Made by a program: the position numbers and the translations under genes | Notes under the pieces: generated by a model | What the model saw: the letters and a program-made list of their open reading frames with translations, nothing else | Database searches by the model: none | What the model was told of the DNA's origin: nothing | In this document: positions 1 to 7,388 of the stretch, piece by piece | How the letters are laid out: each line of letters opens with the position of its first letter | Position numbering within the stretch: position 1 is the first letter of the stretch | Assembly (NCBI GenBank): GCA_044867645.1 | Contig: JBIOVI010000033.1 | Coordinates: 1 to 14,138, forward strand | Reading direction: 5' to 3' | Length of the DNA: 14,138 nt | DNA from: VRUE01 sp044867645 | GTDB lineage: Bacteria > Actinomycetota > Thermoleophilia > Solirubrobacterales > 70-9

Positions 1-34
1 GAAGGTCCATAGTGGTGCTCGATCACCGGCACGT

Positions 35-1024
35 CTAGTGGGCAACTTGCAATACGGCGGCGCCGCGCAGGCTGCCGCTGCGGATCGAGTCGATCGCCTT
101 GTTGGCCCCCTCCAGTGGGTGGACCTCCACCTCGGTCCGCACTGGGACCTGCGGTGCCAGCTCGAGGAACTCCTCACCGTCGCGGCGGGTCAGGTTGGCG
201 ACCGAGCAAAGGGTCCGCTCGCCCCAGAGAGACTCGTAGGGAAATGAGGGGATATCGCTCATGTGGATGCCGGCGCTGATGATCGTCGCCCCCTTGGCGC
301 TGACCCGCAGCGCCTCCGGCATCAGCGCCCCGACCGGGGCAAAGACGATCGCGCCGTCGAGCTCCTCTGGCGGATTCTCGCCGGAGGCGCCGGCCCACTC
401 GGCGCCGAGGCCACGGGCGAACCTCTGCCCCTCGGTATCTCCCTCGCGGGTGAAGACGAAGACTCGCCGGCTTTGGTGGACGGCGACCTGACAGAGGATG
501 TGCGCCGAGGCGCCGAAGCCGTAGAACCCGATCCGCTCCGCGTCGCCGACCAGACGAAGCGCCCGGTAGCCGATCAGCCCGGCACAGAGGAGGGGCGCCG
601 CTTCCTCGCCGGACATGTCCGGCGGCAGCGAGAAGCAGAAGCGCTCGTCGGCGACCGCCAGCTCGGCGTAGCCGCCGTCGACGTCATAGCCGGTGAAGCG
701 GGCGCGGTCGCAGAGGTTCTCGCGACCGCTCGTGCAGTAACGGCACACCCCGCAGGTCCAGCCCAGCCAGGGAACGCCGACCCGCTCGCCGGGTGCGAAC
801 CGCTCCGCCCCCTCCCCCGTACCGACAACCGTGCCGACGATCTGGTGGCCGAGGACCAGCGGCAGCTTCGGCTCGGTCAGCTCACCGTCGACGATGTGGA
901 GATCGGTGCGACAGACGCCGCAGGCCGCCACCGAGACCAGCACCTGCCCGGAGCCGGGCTCGGGATCGGGCAGCTCAGCGAGCCGCAGCGGCTGCCGCTG
1001 CTGCTCGAGGAGCATCGCTCGCAT
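35..1024 (-). CDS. Zinc-dependent alcohol dehydrogenase (MDR superfamily)
   Basis: Medium-chain, zinc-dependent alcohol dehydrogenase of about 329 residues, expected to interconvert a primary or secondary alcohol and its aldehyde or ketone with NAD(P) in the cytosol. Counting from the ATG at 1024, the catalytic-zinc ligands are visible as C38 (GVCRTDLH), H60 (LGHQ) and C148. The structural-zinc lobe is C91, C94, C97 and C105. The Rossmann dinucleotide motif is GFYGFGAS near 166-173. The usual Glu after the zinc His is Gln, which as I recall also occurs in the AdhA-like branch. A TTG at 1042 would add six residues and overlap the FO synthase stop; I prefer the ATG, 7 nt after that stop. The tight spacing implies co-transcription with fbiC. 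Nothing in the sequence shows F420 use, so cofactor and substrate are unassigned. Family assignment is secure. Confidence 0.9.
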   Translation of the reverse strand: MRAMLLEQQRQPLRLAELPDPEPGSGQVLVSVAACGVCRTDLHIVDGELTEPKLPLVLGHQIVGTVVGTGEGAERFAPGERVGVPWLGWTCGVCRYCTSGRENLCDRARFTGYDVDGGYAELAVADERFCFSLPPDMSGEEAAPLLCAGLIGYRALRLVGDAERIGFYGFGASAHILCQVAVHQSRRVFVFTREGDTEGQRFARGLGAEWAGASGENPPEELDGAIVFAPVGALMPEALRVSAKGATIISAGIHMSDIPSFPYESLWGERTLCSVANLTRRDGEEFLELAPQVPVRTEVEVHPLEGANKAIDSIRSGSLRGAAVLQVAH

Positions 1025-1031
1025 CGCTCGC

Positions 1032-3365
1032 CTACCCGGCAAGCGCCGGCTTTGCAGCCGGATACGTCTCGACGATCTCGTAGAGAGTCGTGCGCTGGGC
1101 CGGAACCCGGCCCGCGGCGCGAGCCGCCTCGATCAGCTGCTCGGGCTCCAATCGCACTCCGTGCTGGGAGCCCGCCATGCGCGAGATGTTCTCCTCCATC
1201 AGCGTGCCGCCGAGGTCGTTGACCCCCCAGCGCAGCGCCTCCGTCGCCGCCTCCAGGCCCATCTTCACCCAGCTCGCCTGCAGGTTGGGGATCGTTCTCC
1301 CCAAAGCCAGCCGGAAGGCGGCGGTGTGCTTGAGGTTCTCGCTCGCCGAGATCTCCTCGATGCCGTGGGTACGGCCGAGCATCGTGTTGAAGGGGATGAA
1401 GCTGAGCGGCACGAACTCGGTGATGCCGCCGGTCCGCTCCTGCAGCGCCCGCACGACGCGCATGTGCCGCGCCAGCTCGCGCGGCTCCTCGATGTGGCCG
1501 AACATCACGGTCGAGGTCGATCGCAGTCCGGCCCGGTGCGACGCTTCGATGATCTCCACCCAACGCTCGACCGGCAGCTTGTTGGGGGAGATCCGCTGGC
1601 GAACGCCGTCGTCGAGCACCTCGGCGGCGGTACCGGGCGTCGAACCGAGCCCACACTCGAGCAGGTACTCGAAGACCTCCTCCGGCTCCTTGCCGGAGCG
1701 CTCGCACATGTAGTGGACCTCCATCGGCGAGTAGGCGTGGAGGTGCAGCTCGGGTGCCACCCCCTTCGCCAGACGAAGCCACTTGCCGTACTCCTCCAGG
1801 GTCAGGTCCGGATGGATCCCTCCCTGCATGCAGATCTCGGTCGCGCCGAACTCGACCGCCTCGCCGATCCGCTCGGCGAAGTCCTCCTCGCTGACCTCGT
1901 AGGCGTCGGGCGAGCGCCGCCCCTGGCCAAATCCGCAGAAGGCGCAGCCGACGACGCAGATGTTGGTGAAGTTGATGTTGCGGTTGACGACAAACGTCGC
2001 CCGGTCGCCAGCCAGCTCCGCCCGCAGCTCGTCGGCAGCAATCCGCATTTCCTCGATGACCTCGGTCCGAGTCTCGGCAAAGAGCGCGGTCAGCTCATCC
2101 TCGCTCAACTCAATCCCATCGCGTCCCTTCGCGATCGCCTGCGGCGCCAAACCCGAATCAATCGTCTCGTCCCGCCGCCTCCCCGACCCTCTTCGTGGAA
2201 TGAAGCTCCAGTACTTCAGCTTGATCACATCGAGCACCCCTTGCTCCATCCACTCCGCATCCATGTACTGCGAGTAGACACAAAGTCGCTCGGTCAGCGC
2301 GTAGCCCTTGGGGGCAAGCCCCTTACGCACCTCGTGCGGGCTGGGAAACGCATGCTCCGGTGAGATGTGATCGCCATTGGCCGACAGCCCGCCCAGATCC
2401 GTCGCCCCAGCCTCCACTAGCTCAGCCCAGGCGTCAGACAGATTCGGCGGCACCTGAATCCCGACATCTGGCATCAGCCGCTTGCACTCGCAGATAAGGC
2501 GCTTGATGTCGTCGACGGTGATCTCTGAAGCCCAAGGGGGGCGGGCCGACGGGGACCCCTCCGCCGGGGCTCCGTCTCGCAGCGGTTCAGGGCTCATAGG
2601 AGTCGCGCTCCGCGAGTTCCCTGCAGAGGGGTCCCCGCCACCCCGCCCACGGTCGCCGTCGGAGGCATCCCCGTCGGTCGACCATCGCTGCTGGGAAGCT
2701 GCATCGGCGATCTCGGCCACCTCGCGCCCGTAGTAGCGCGGGTGCGGGACAAAGTTCTGGAGGATGATCTCCTGGAGATGGCCGTACTCGCGATGCAGGT
2801 CGGCGAGAGCTTCCAGCGAAGCCACTTGCTCTTCAGCGGTCTCTCCGATACCGACCAGGATGCCGCTGGTGAATGGGATCCTTAGCTCACCAGCCGCCTC
2901 GATAGCCGCCAGACGCTTGGCGGGGTGCTTGGTCGGGGAGCCGGCGTGGACGGTGTCCATCAGGCGCTCGGAGACCGACTCGAGCATTAGGCCCTGGGAA
3001 GCAGTCACCTCCCGCAGACGACCCAGGTCCTCGTGGTCGAGAACCCCAATGTTGGTGTGCGGGAGGATGCCGCGCTCCAGGGCCCGTTCGCAGGCCCAGA
3101 CGACGTAGGAGGTGAAGTCGTCGTGGCCCCACTCGCTCAAACGGGCAGCAACGTCCGGATTGACCTCGGGGCGCTCTCCCGTGAGAACCAGGAGCTCCTT
3201 TGCGTTGCGGCGCTCCGCCTCGTCCAAGCGCTTCTCGACCTCGTCGGGCGCGTAGATATGCGCCCGGTGCGTCGCGAAGGCGCAGTACTTGCAGTAGCAC
3301 TGACAAGTACGGGAGAGGGAGAGCGTGTAGTTCCGCGAGAAGGTGACCCGGCGCACGGCTTCCAA
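1032..3365 (-). CDS. fbiC: Bifunctional FO synthase (CofG-CofH fusion) with an unusual in-frame insert
   Basis: Two radical-SAM halves in one 777-residue protein making 7,8-didemethyl-8-hydroxy-5-deazariboflavin (FO), the chromophore of cofactor F420, from 5-amino-6-ribitylamino-uracil and tyrosine. The N-terminal CofG-like half has the CX3CX2C cluster motif at C21, C25 and C28. The C-terminal CofH-like half has C470, C474 and C477 in CVVGCAFCGF. Order and length fit actinobacterial FbiC. The start is a TTG at 3365; a GTG at 3356 (MRRVTFSRNYTL) is equally possible and closer to the conserved region. Residues about 226-278, between NFVPHPRYYGREVAEIADAA and the helix ITVDDIKRLI, form a Gly/Pro/Ser/Asp-rich low-complexity stretch. 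Residues 240-276 of it are encoded by an imperfect inverted repeat. The frame stays open and both cluster motifs are intact, so the enzyme is probably active. The alcohol dehydrogenase follows in the same direction. Confidence 0.95.
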   Translation of the reverse strand: MEAVRRVTFSRNYTLSLSRTCQCYCKYCAFATHRAHIYAPDEVEKRLDEAERRNAKELLVLTGERPEVNPDVAARLSEWGHDDFTSYVVWACERALERGILPHTNIGVLDHEDLGRLREVTASQGLMLESVSERLMDTVHAGSPTKHPAKRLAAIEAAGELRIPFTSGILVGIGETAEEQVASLEALADLHREYGHLQEIILQNFVPHPRYYGREVAEIADAASQQRWSTDGDASDGDRGRGGGDPSAGNSRSATPMSPEPLRDGAPAEGSPSARPPWASEITVDDIKRLICECKRLMPDVGIQVPPNLSDAWAELVEAGATDLGGLSANGDHISPEHAFPSPHEVRKGLAPKGYALTERLCVYSQYMDAEWMEQGVLDVIKLKYWSFIPRRGSGRRRDETIDSGLAPQAIAKGRDGIELSEDELTALFAETRTEVIEEMRIAADELRAELAGDRATFVVNRNINFTNICVVGCAFCGFGQGRRSPDAYEVSEEDFAERIGEAVEFGATEICMQGGIHPDLTLEEYGKWLRLAKGVAPELHLHAYSPMEVHYMCERSGKEPEEVFEYLLECGLGSTPGTAAEVLDDGVRQRISPNKLPVERWVEIIEASHRAGLRSTSTVMFGHIEEPRELARHMRVVRALQERTGGITEFVPLSFIPFNTMLGRTHGIEEISASENLKHTAAFRLALGRTIPNLQASWVKMGLEAATEALRWGVNDLGGTLMEENISRMAGSQHGVRLEPEQLIEAARAAGRVPAQRTTLYEIVETYPAAKPALAG
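2539..2648. repeat. 110-bp imperfect inverted repeat inserted in frame in the FO synthase gene
   Basis: The left arm (2539-2568) and right arm (2619-2648) pair at 25 of 30 positions around a 50-nt loop. The arm centre is the perfect GGGGACCCCT (2551-2560) against AGGGGTCCCC (2627-2636), continued by TCCGCCGGG against TCTGCAGGG. Its translation is the low-complexity segment at residues 240-276 of the FO synthase, in a loop of the CofG half. Arms, loop and in-frame reading resemble palindromic elements that insert in genes, such as Rickettsia RPEs. Membership of a family needs other copies. Confidence 0.7.
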
Positions 3366-3383
3366 GCTACTGCAAGCATGCCG

Positions 3384-3408
3384 CCGCCGGGCCCATGCGG
3401 CCCGGCGG
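3384..3408 (-). terminator. GC hairpin between the channel gene and fbiC, possible terminator
   Basis: A perfect 10-bp stem (3384-3393 with 3399-3408, CCGCCGGGCC) and a 5-nt loop lie 25 nt after the stop of the channel gene and 18 nt before the fbiC start, both read on the minus strand. No T-run follows on that strand, so it is not a canonical Rho-independent terminator. It could stop the channel transcript or lie in the fbiC leader. Confidence 0.4.
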
Positions 3409-3433
3409 GCTTACGACCGGAGGGGGCCTACGC

Positions 3434-4198
3434 TCAGGCGGTGGAACCGGCGCCGGGCTTGGGCGCGACAGGCGCCTTGACCCGCTCGGGCGGTTCGGTC
3501 GGCGCGGGCCCACCCGACTCGAGCACGACCTTGAAGACCACCGCCGCGAGCAGCGAGCCGACGATCGGGCCGAGCAGGTAGGGCCAGACGCCGCCCCACT
3601 CGTTGCCGACCAGCGCCGGGCCGAACCAGCGCGCCGGGTTGAAGGAGCCGCCGGTCAGCGGTCCGCCGACCATGACGATGAAACCGAGCGTGGTGCCGAT
3701 TGCCAGCGGAGCCCAATCCTTGACGCTCTTCTTCGAGTAGACGGCGGCGAGGATCACCAGGACCAGGCAAAAGGTGCCGATCGCCTCGATGATCGAGCCT
3801 TGGAAGTTGCCCCCGAGCAGACCGCTCACTTCCGCAGCGCCGTAATGCGTGGCGCGTCCCTCGTCGAGCAGCAGGCCCTTGGCGAGCAGCGCGCCCAGCA
3901 CGCCGCCGGAGAGCTGGGCAAGGATGTAGATCAGCGCGTCGACCGGCGCGATCCGTTTGATTGCCGCAGCGGCCAGGGTGACGGCGGGGTTGAAGTGGCC
4001 GCCGCTGACCACGCCGAACATGACGATCAGCCCGAACAGCAGAAATCCATGGACGAGACCGACGACAGCGAAGTCCGAGCCGAACTGGGCCTGGTTGCCG
4101 GTGGCCACAAATAGCACGACTACGCTGACGATGAAGAACACCAGCAAGAAAGTGCCGATCAGCTCGGCGAGATATGCCGCAAGTCCTCGTTCCTGCAC
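3434..4198 (-). CDS. MIP-family aquaporin-type channel
   Basis: Integral membrane channel of 254 residues in the major intrinsic protein family, carrying water or small neutral solutes. Both half-helix signatures are present: GHFNPAVT (N70-P71-A72) and GSFNPARWFGPAL (N187-P188-A189, followed by the selectivity Arg R190). About six hydrophobic segments are visible, with a Pro/Ala-rich hydrophilic tail after residue 228. The residue after NPAR is Trp rather than the Asp typical of glycerol facilitators, so an aquaporin is more likely than GlpF; this is inference. The start is GTG at 4198 with a strong GAGGAGG (4207-4213) 8 nt upstream. It is read away from the binding-protein gene across a 90-bp gap, and its stop is 68 bp before fbiC. 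No glycerol genes are adjacent. Confidence 0.9.
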   Translation of the reverse strand: MQERGLAAYLAELIGTFLLVFFIVSVVVLFVATGNQAQFGSDFAVVGLVHGFLLFGLIVMFGVVSGGHFNPAVTLAAAAIKRIAPVDALIYILAQLSGGVLGALLAKGLLLDEGRATHYGAAEVSGLLGGNFQGSIIEAIGTFCLVLVILAAVYSKKSVKDWAPLAIGTTLGFIVMVGGPLTGGSFNPARWFGPALVGNEWGGVWPYLLGPIVGSLLAAVVFKVVLESGGPAPTEPPERVKAPVAPKPGAGSTA

Positions 4199-4288
4199 TG
4201 GTTACGCCTCCTCTGGTCCCTTGATCCCGTACTCGGTTTCGGGGCGGGAGTGTATCCGGATTAACTAAGGAATAGTTTTCTCTGTCGA
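4199..4288. promoter_or_regulatory. Divergent 90-bp intergenic region with a small palindrome
   Basis: The shared upstream region of the channel gene (minus) and the binding-protein gene (plus) should hold both promoters. It becomes AT-rich towards the plus-strand gene. A palindrome AACTA-N5-TAGTT lies at 4263-4277, 11 nt before the plus-strand ATG, and could be an operator. Convincing -35/-10 pairs were not identified by eye. The minus-strand Shine-Dalgarno is clear; the plus-strand one is weak. Confidence 0.4.
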
Positions 4289-5248
4289 ATGAGACGAGTT
4301 GCCGCGCTGCTGGCGGCCGCTCTGCTGCTCACCGGCGTGGCCGGCTGCGGTGGAGACGGCGCTGAACCGGGCGCGCCGAAAGGCGTGACGCTCGTGCTCG
4401 ATTTCGTGCCCAACGCGGTCCACTCGGGCATCTACGCTGCGCAGCGCCAGGGCTTCTACCGGGATGCGGGAATCGACCTGACGATCCGCCAGCCGGGCGA
4501 ATCGACCGACGCGCCGAAGCTGCTCGAGGCCGGCCGCGCCGACTTCGCCATCCTCGACATCCACGACTTGGGAATCGCCCGCGAGCGTGGCCTCGACGTG
4601 GTCGGGACGATGCCGATCGTCCAGCGTCCGCTCGCCGCGGTGATCGCTCGTGGCGCCGGGCCGGTGCGGCGGCCGCGCGATCTCGCCGGACACACCGTCG
4701 GCGTCACCGGCCTCCCTTCCGACGAAGCCGTGGTCGACTCCGAGGTGGCGGCGGACGGTGGCGACCCGGCGCGTGTCGACCGAGTGACGATCGGCTTCAA
4801 CGCGGTCTCTTCGCTGGCGGCGGGCAAGGTGGATGCCGCGACGGGCTTCTGGAACGCGGAGGGAGTAGCACTGCGGCGAGAGGGCATCCCGATCCGGGTC
4901 TTCAAGGTCGACCGCTACGGCGCCCCGCCCTACCCGGAGCTGGTCCTCACCGCCTCCCGCCAGACGATCGAACGCGACCCGGGACTGGTCGATGCCGTCG
5001 TCGCGGCCACGAACCGGGGCTACGAGATCGCTTACGACCACCCCGCCAGGGCGCTCGACGACCTGCTCGCCGCCGTGCCGAGCCTCGACCGAGCCGACCA
5101 GTCGGCACAGCTTCGTGCACTGCGGTCGGACCTTCACCCCGCGCCCTTCAACCCGGCGGTGCTGCGCGAATGGGCCGCTTGGGATCTGGAACACGGCCTG
5201 CTCCAACGACGACTTGACGTGGACGAGGCCTTCCGACTGAACCCATAG
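4289..5248 (+). CDS. NMT1/THI5-like ABC transporter substrate-binding lipoprotein
   Basis: Periplasmic-binding-type lipoprotein of 319 residues. The N-terminus (MRRVAALLAAALLL) ends in the lipobox LTGVAGC with Cys20 as the lipidation site. The mature part begins GVTLVLDFVPNAVHSGIYAA, which matches the NMT1/THI5-like fold used for thiamine-pyrimidine precursors (ThiY), riboflavin (RibY) and related small ligands. The ligand cannot be read from the sequence; a pyrimidine or vitamin precursor is the family-based guess. No ABC permease or ATPase gene is adjacent, so any partner would have to be encoded elsewhere. It is first of a same-strand group, with 43 bp to the next gene. The ATG at 4289 was chosen because it opens directly into the signal peptide. 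Family secure, specificity unknown. Confidence 0.85.
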   Translation: MRRVAALLAAALLLTGVAGCGGDGAEPGAPKGVTLVLDFVPNAVHSGIYAAQRQGFYRDAGIDLTIRQPGESTDAPKLLEAGRADFAILDIHDLGIARERGLDVVGTMPIVQRPLAAVIARGAGPVRRPRDLAGHTVGVTGLPSDEAVVDSEVAADGGDPARVDRVTIGFNAVSSLAAGKVDAATGFWNAEGVALRREGIPIRVFKVDRYGAPPYPELVLTASRQTIERDPGLVDAVVAATNRGYEIAYDHPARALDDLLAAVPSLDRADQSAQLRALRSDLHPAPFNPAVLREWAAWDLEHGLLQRRLDVDEAFRLNP

Positions 5249-5254
5249 CGGGTG

Positions 5255-5271
5255 GGATGACCGGGTCATCC
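5255..5271. repeat. Short GGATGACC palindrome after the binding-protein gene
   Basis: GGATGACC and GGTCATCC are separated by one base and lie 7 nt after the stop at 5248, with outer GTGG/CCAC partly pairing around them. The core reappears in the arms of the 10218-10287 inverted repeat. It may be a short relative of that element or a weak terminator; no T-run follows. Confidence 0.4.
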
Positions 5272-5291
5272 TCCACAGGTACGCTGCTGGG

Positions 5292-5654
5292 GTGAGCCTT
5301 GCCGGCGACTTCAAGCAAGTGTTGGATTCGCTGCCGCCCGATTGGACGGATCTCGAGCTGGACCTGCGGATCGACGACGAGAGCCAATACATCGACACGG
5401 CAGTCGTACTCAGCCAGGTCAACGCTCAGCCCTACTCCGCGGCCGACTGGGATTGGCGACTGCTGATCGCCCATAGCTTCGGACACGCCGCCGCCGCGGA
5501 GACCGTGGCCGGCGTGCTGGAGAAGCTCGACCAGGAGGGCGTCTCCGGCGAGATGCAGGTTCGGGAGGTTCGCGAGGGCCGTGCCGAGGTCGTGCAGATG
5601 TGGGGCCGGCCAGAGAGCGTCCGCGAAGAGTTCCGCCAGCGCCGCGCGCTCTAG
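5292..5654 (+). CDS. Conserved hypothetical protein, 120 residues
   Basis: Small soluble-looking protein with no signal peptide, membrane segment or cysteine, which I do not recognise as a named family. The first half reads as an alpha/beta domain (MSLAGDFKQVLDSLPPDW, then LELDLRIDDESQYIDTAVVL). The middle holds DWDWRLLIAHSFGHAAAAETV, with two histidines near a helix. The C-terminus is charged (REEFRQRR). The start is GTG at 5292. Its TAG stop overlaps by one base the GTG of the next gene (TAGTG at 5652-5656), so the two are probably translated together and may act together. Coding is supported by clean G/C third positions and by tight packing between real genes. Confidence 0.75.
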   Translation: MSLAGDFKQVLDSLPPDWTDLELDLRIDDESQYIDTAVVLSQVNAQPYSAADWDWRLLIAHSFGHAAAAETVAGVLEKLDQEGVSGEMQVREVREGRAEVVQMWGRPESVREEFRQRRAL

Positions 5655-5980
5655 TGGCCCGCGTCGTCGCCGTTGCCGCCGACCTGTTGCTCGGCAGCAA
5701 GGTGGAGGCGACGCTGAGCGCCGCCGGTCACGACGTGATCCTCTCCCCCGCCCTGGCCGAAGCGCCGCTGGACAATGCCGACCTGCTCGTGGCCGACCTC
5801 GACACCGAGAACCCCGAGGCGCTCGTCGGACTCGGCATCCCGGTCCTGGGCTACTACTCGCACGTCAACGTCGAGACCAAGGAAGCCGCCGAGGCCGCCG
5901 GCGTCGACCTGGCGGTCCCCCGCTCCCGCATGGCGCGCGAGCTGCCGCAGCTCGTCGAACGCCTGCTCTCCGATTCGTAG
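5654..5980 (+). CDS. Small receiver-like protein, likely degenerate
   Basis: A 108-residue alpha/beta protein whose pattern resembles a lone response-regulator receiver domain. A strand with an acidic residue (D10 in AVAADLLLG) comes first. Next is a strand ending in LLVADLD, where D48 sits at the phosphoacceptor position. A strand then ends VLGYYSHVN with S69 at the Ser/Thr switch position. Finally GVDLAVPRS has Arg90 where the invariant Lys would be. The lost Lys and incomplete acidic pair suggest a pseudo-receiver or a fold mimic rather than a phosphorylated regulator. The GTG at 5654 overlaps the previous stop; an in-frame ATG at 5600 would overlap the upstream gene by 55 bases and is less likely. 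It ends 7 bp from the convergent mntH stop. The function is unknown and the fold assignment is inference. Confidence 0.7.
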   Translation: MARVVAVAADLLLGSKVEATLSAAGHDVILSPALAEAPLDNADLLVADLDTENPEALVGLGIPVLGYYSHVNVETKEAAEAAGVDLAVPRSRMARELPQLVERLLSDS

Positions 5981-5987
5981 CCGGCCT

Positions 5988-7379
5988 CTACGCGAACAGG
6001 TCGGCGATCAAGAAGACGTTGAGGCCGATGATCAGCGCCGCGAGCGCCCCGGCAAGCGCGGTCAACCAGCCGGGATTGGCGAGCTCGCCCATGACGTCGC
6101 GGCGGCGAGCGATCAACAGCAGCGGCACCAGGGCGAAGGGGATGCCGAAGGAGAGCACGACCTGGCTCAGCACGAGCGCGTCGGTCGGGTTGAAGCCGAT
6201 CGCCAGGACCAGCAGGGCCGGAGCGAGGGTGATCGCGCGGCGCAGAAAGAGGGGGATCCTGCGCCGGATGAAACCCTGCATCACGACCTGGCCGGCCATC
6301 GTCCCAACCGAAGAGGAGGCGAAGCCGGAGGCGAGCAGGGCGATGCCGAACACCGTCGCGGCATTGCCGGAGACCAGCGTCCGCAGCCCGTCGAAGGCGC
6401 CTTCGATCGAGTCGATCTCGGTCAGACCGCTGCCGTGGAAGAGCGCCGCGGCGACGATCATCATCGAGAGATTGACCACGCCGGCCAGCGAGAGGGCGAT
6501 CACCACATCGACTTTCTCGAAGCCGAGGATCCGCTTCCTCTCCGCGCCGTTGCGCCCGACGATCCGCTTCTGGGTCAGCGCCGAGTGCAGATAGACGACG
6601 TGCGGCATCACCGTCGCGCCGATGATCCCGGTGGCGAGCAGGAGGCTCTCGGTTCCGGCGAACCCCGGCACGAATAGGTGCTTGGCTACTTCCCCGCCGG
6701 CCGGCTTCGCGTGGAACAGCTCGACCACGAAGGAGGCGACGACGACCCCGACGAGCGCCGTGATCCCCGCCTCCAGCCGCCGGAAGCCCATCTGCTGCAG
6801 GGCGAGGATCGCGAAGGCGCCGGCGCCGGCGATCAGCCCGGCTGGGAAAAGCGGGATCCCGAACAGCAGGTTGAGGCCCAGCGCGGCCCCCACCACCTCG
6901 GCGATGTCGGTCGCCATCGCGACCAGCTCGGCCTGCAGCCAGAGCCCGATCGAGGTCCGCCGCGAGAAGGTCTCCCGGCAGAGCTCAGCGAGGTTCCTGC
7001 CGGTCGCGATCCCGAGCTTCGCCGACTGGGTCTGAACGAGCATCGCGATCAGATTGGCCGCGAGCACGACCCAGAGCAGCAGGTAGCCGAACTTGGCGCC
7101 GCCGGCGATGTTGGTGGCGAAGTTGCCGGGGTCGATGTAGGCGACGGCGGCGACGAAGGCCGGTCCGAGGAACGGCCAGACACGGCCGAGCCCCCGACTG
7201 TGCCCGTCCAGCGAGCGCCTCGCCGCGGCGGCAATTGCAGCCTCGCCGGGGAGGACATCCTCGACCCGAGGTCCTTGCGGGGCAAGAGTGCCGGGTGTCC
7301 CCCCTGCGGAAGCATTGGAGCCCTCCCCCGACAAGTATCCGTGAGGCCGTTTCAATGCGGGTTTCTGCAGGGAAGGCAC
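5988..7379 (-). CDS. mntH: Nramp-family divalent metal transporter (MntH type)
   Basis: Proton-coupled importer of Mn(II) and possibly Fe(II) in the cytoplasmic membrane, 463 residues with about eleven hydrophobic segments. The TM1 metal-site motif is DPGN (D83-P84-G85-N86). The TM6 motif is GATVMPHVVYLHSAL, with Met258 as the soft ligand that favours transition metals over Ca and Mg. The first TM begins near residue 69, so the cytosolic N-terminus is long. Its first 32 residues are encoded by an inverted repeat (7286-7388) and are low complexity. The start is GTG at 7379, preceded by AGGAG (7386-7390) with 6-nt spacing; TTG at 7355 is the only other in-frame start before the core. It is last in the cassette, 9 nt after the mntR stop, so mntR should sense the metal that it imports. 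Confidence 0.95.
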   Translation of the reverse strand: MPSLQKPALKRPHGYLSGEGSNASAGGTPGTLAPQGPRVEDVLPGEAAIAAAARRSLDGHSRGLGRVWPFLGPAFVAAVAYIDPGNFATNIAGGAKFGYLLLWVVLAANLIAMLVQTQSAKLGIATGRNLAELCRETFSRRTSIGLWLQAELVAMATDIAEVVGAALGLNLLFGIPLFPAGLIAGAGAFAILALQQMGFRRLEAGITALVGVVVASFVVELFHAKPAGGEVAKHLFVPGFAGTESLLLATGIIGATVMPHVVYLHSALTQKRIVGRNGAERKRILGFEKVDVVIALSLAGVVNLSMMIVAAALFHGSGLTEIDSIEGAFDGLRTLVSGNAATVFGIALLASGFASSSVGTMAGQVVMQGFIRRRIPLFLRRAITLAPALLVLAIGFNPTDALVLSQVVLSFGIPFALVPLLLIARRRDVMGELANPGWLTALAGALAALIIGLNVFLIADLFA

Positions 7380-7388
7380 CCGGCACTC
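7286..7388. repeat. 103-bp imperfect inverted repeat covering the mntH ribosome site and first codons
   Basis: Arms 7286-7313 and 7361-7388 match at 23 of 28 positions, including a perfect outer 12 bp (GAGTGCCGGGTG). The right arm contains most of the mntH AGGAG and all of its GTG start, so in the transcript the hairpin would pair the start region with codons about 23-32. It may be an inserted palindromic element that extended the gene, a translational control hairpin, or both. Confidence 0.6.

Noticed and set aside
1..32. Possible start of another minus-strand gene (GTG at 32, VPVIEHHYGP)
   Set aside because: Only ten codons visible and no Shine-Dalgarno; cannot be supported.
831..2363. Long plus-strand open frame (510 codons) opposite fbiC
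   Set aside because: Antisense shadow of a secure gene; biased Arg/Pro/Leu composition and no recognisable domain.
2539..2648. Inverted repeat in fbiC as an intron, intein or frameshift
   Set aside because: The frame is uninterrupted, and the segment is too short and lacks intein or splice motifs.
4265..5422. Minus-strand open frame of 385 codons over the binding-protein gene
   Set aside because: It covers a gene with a clear lipobox and family motif; the product has no family signature.
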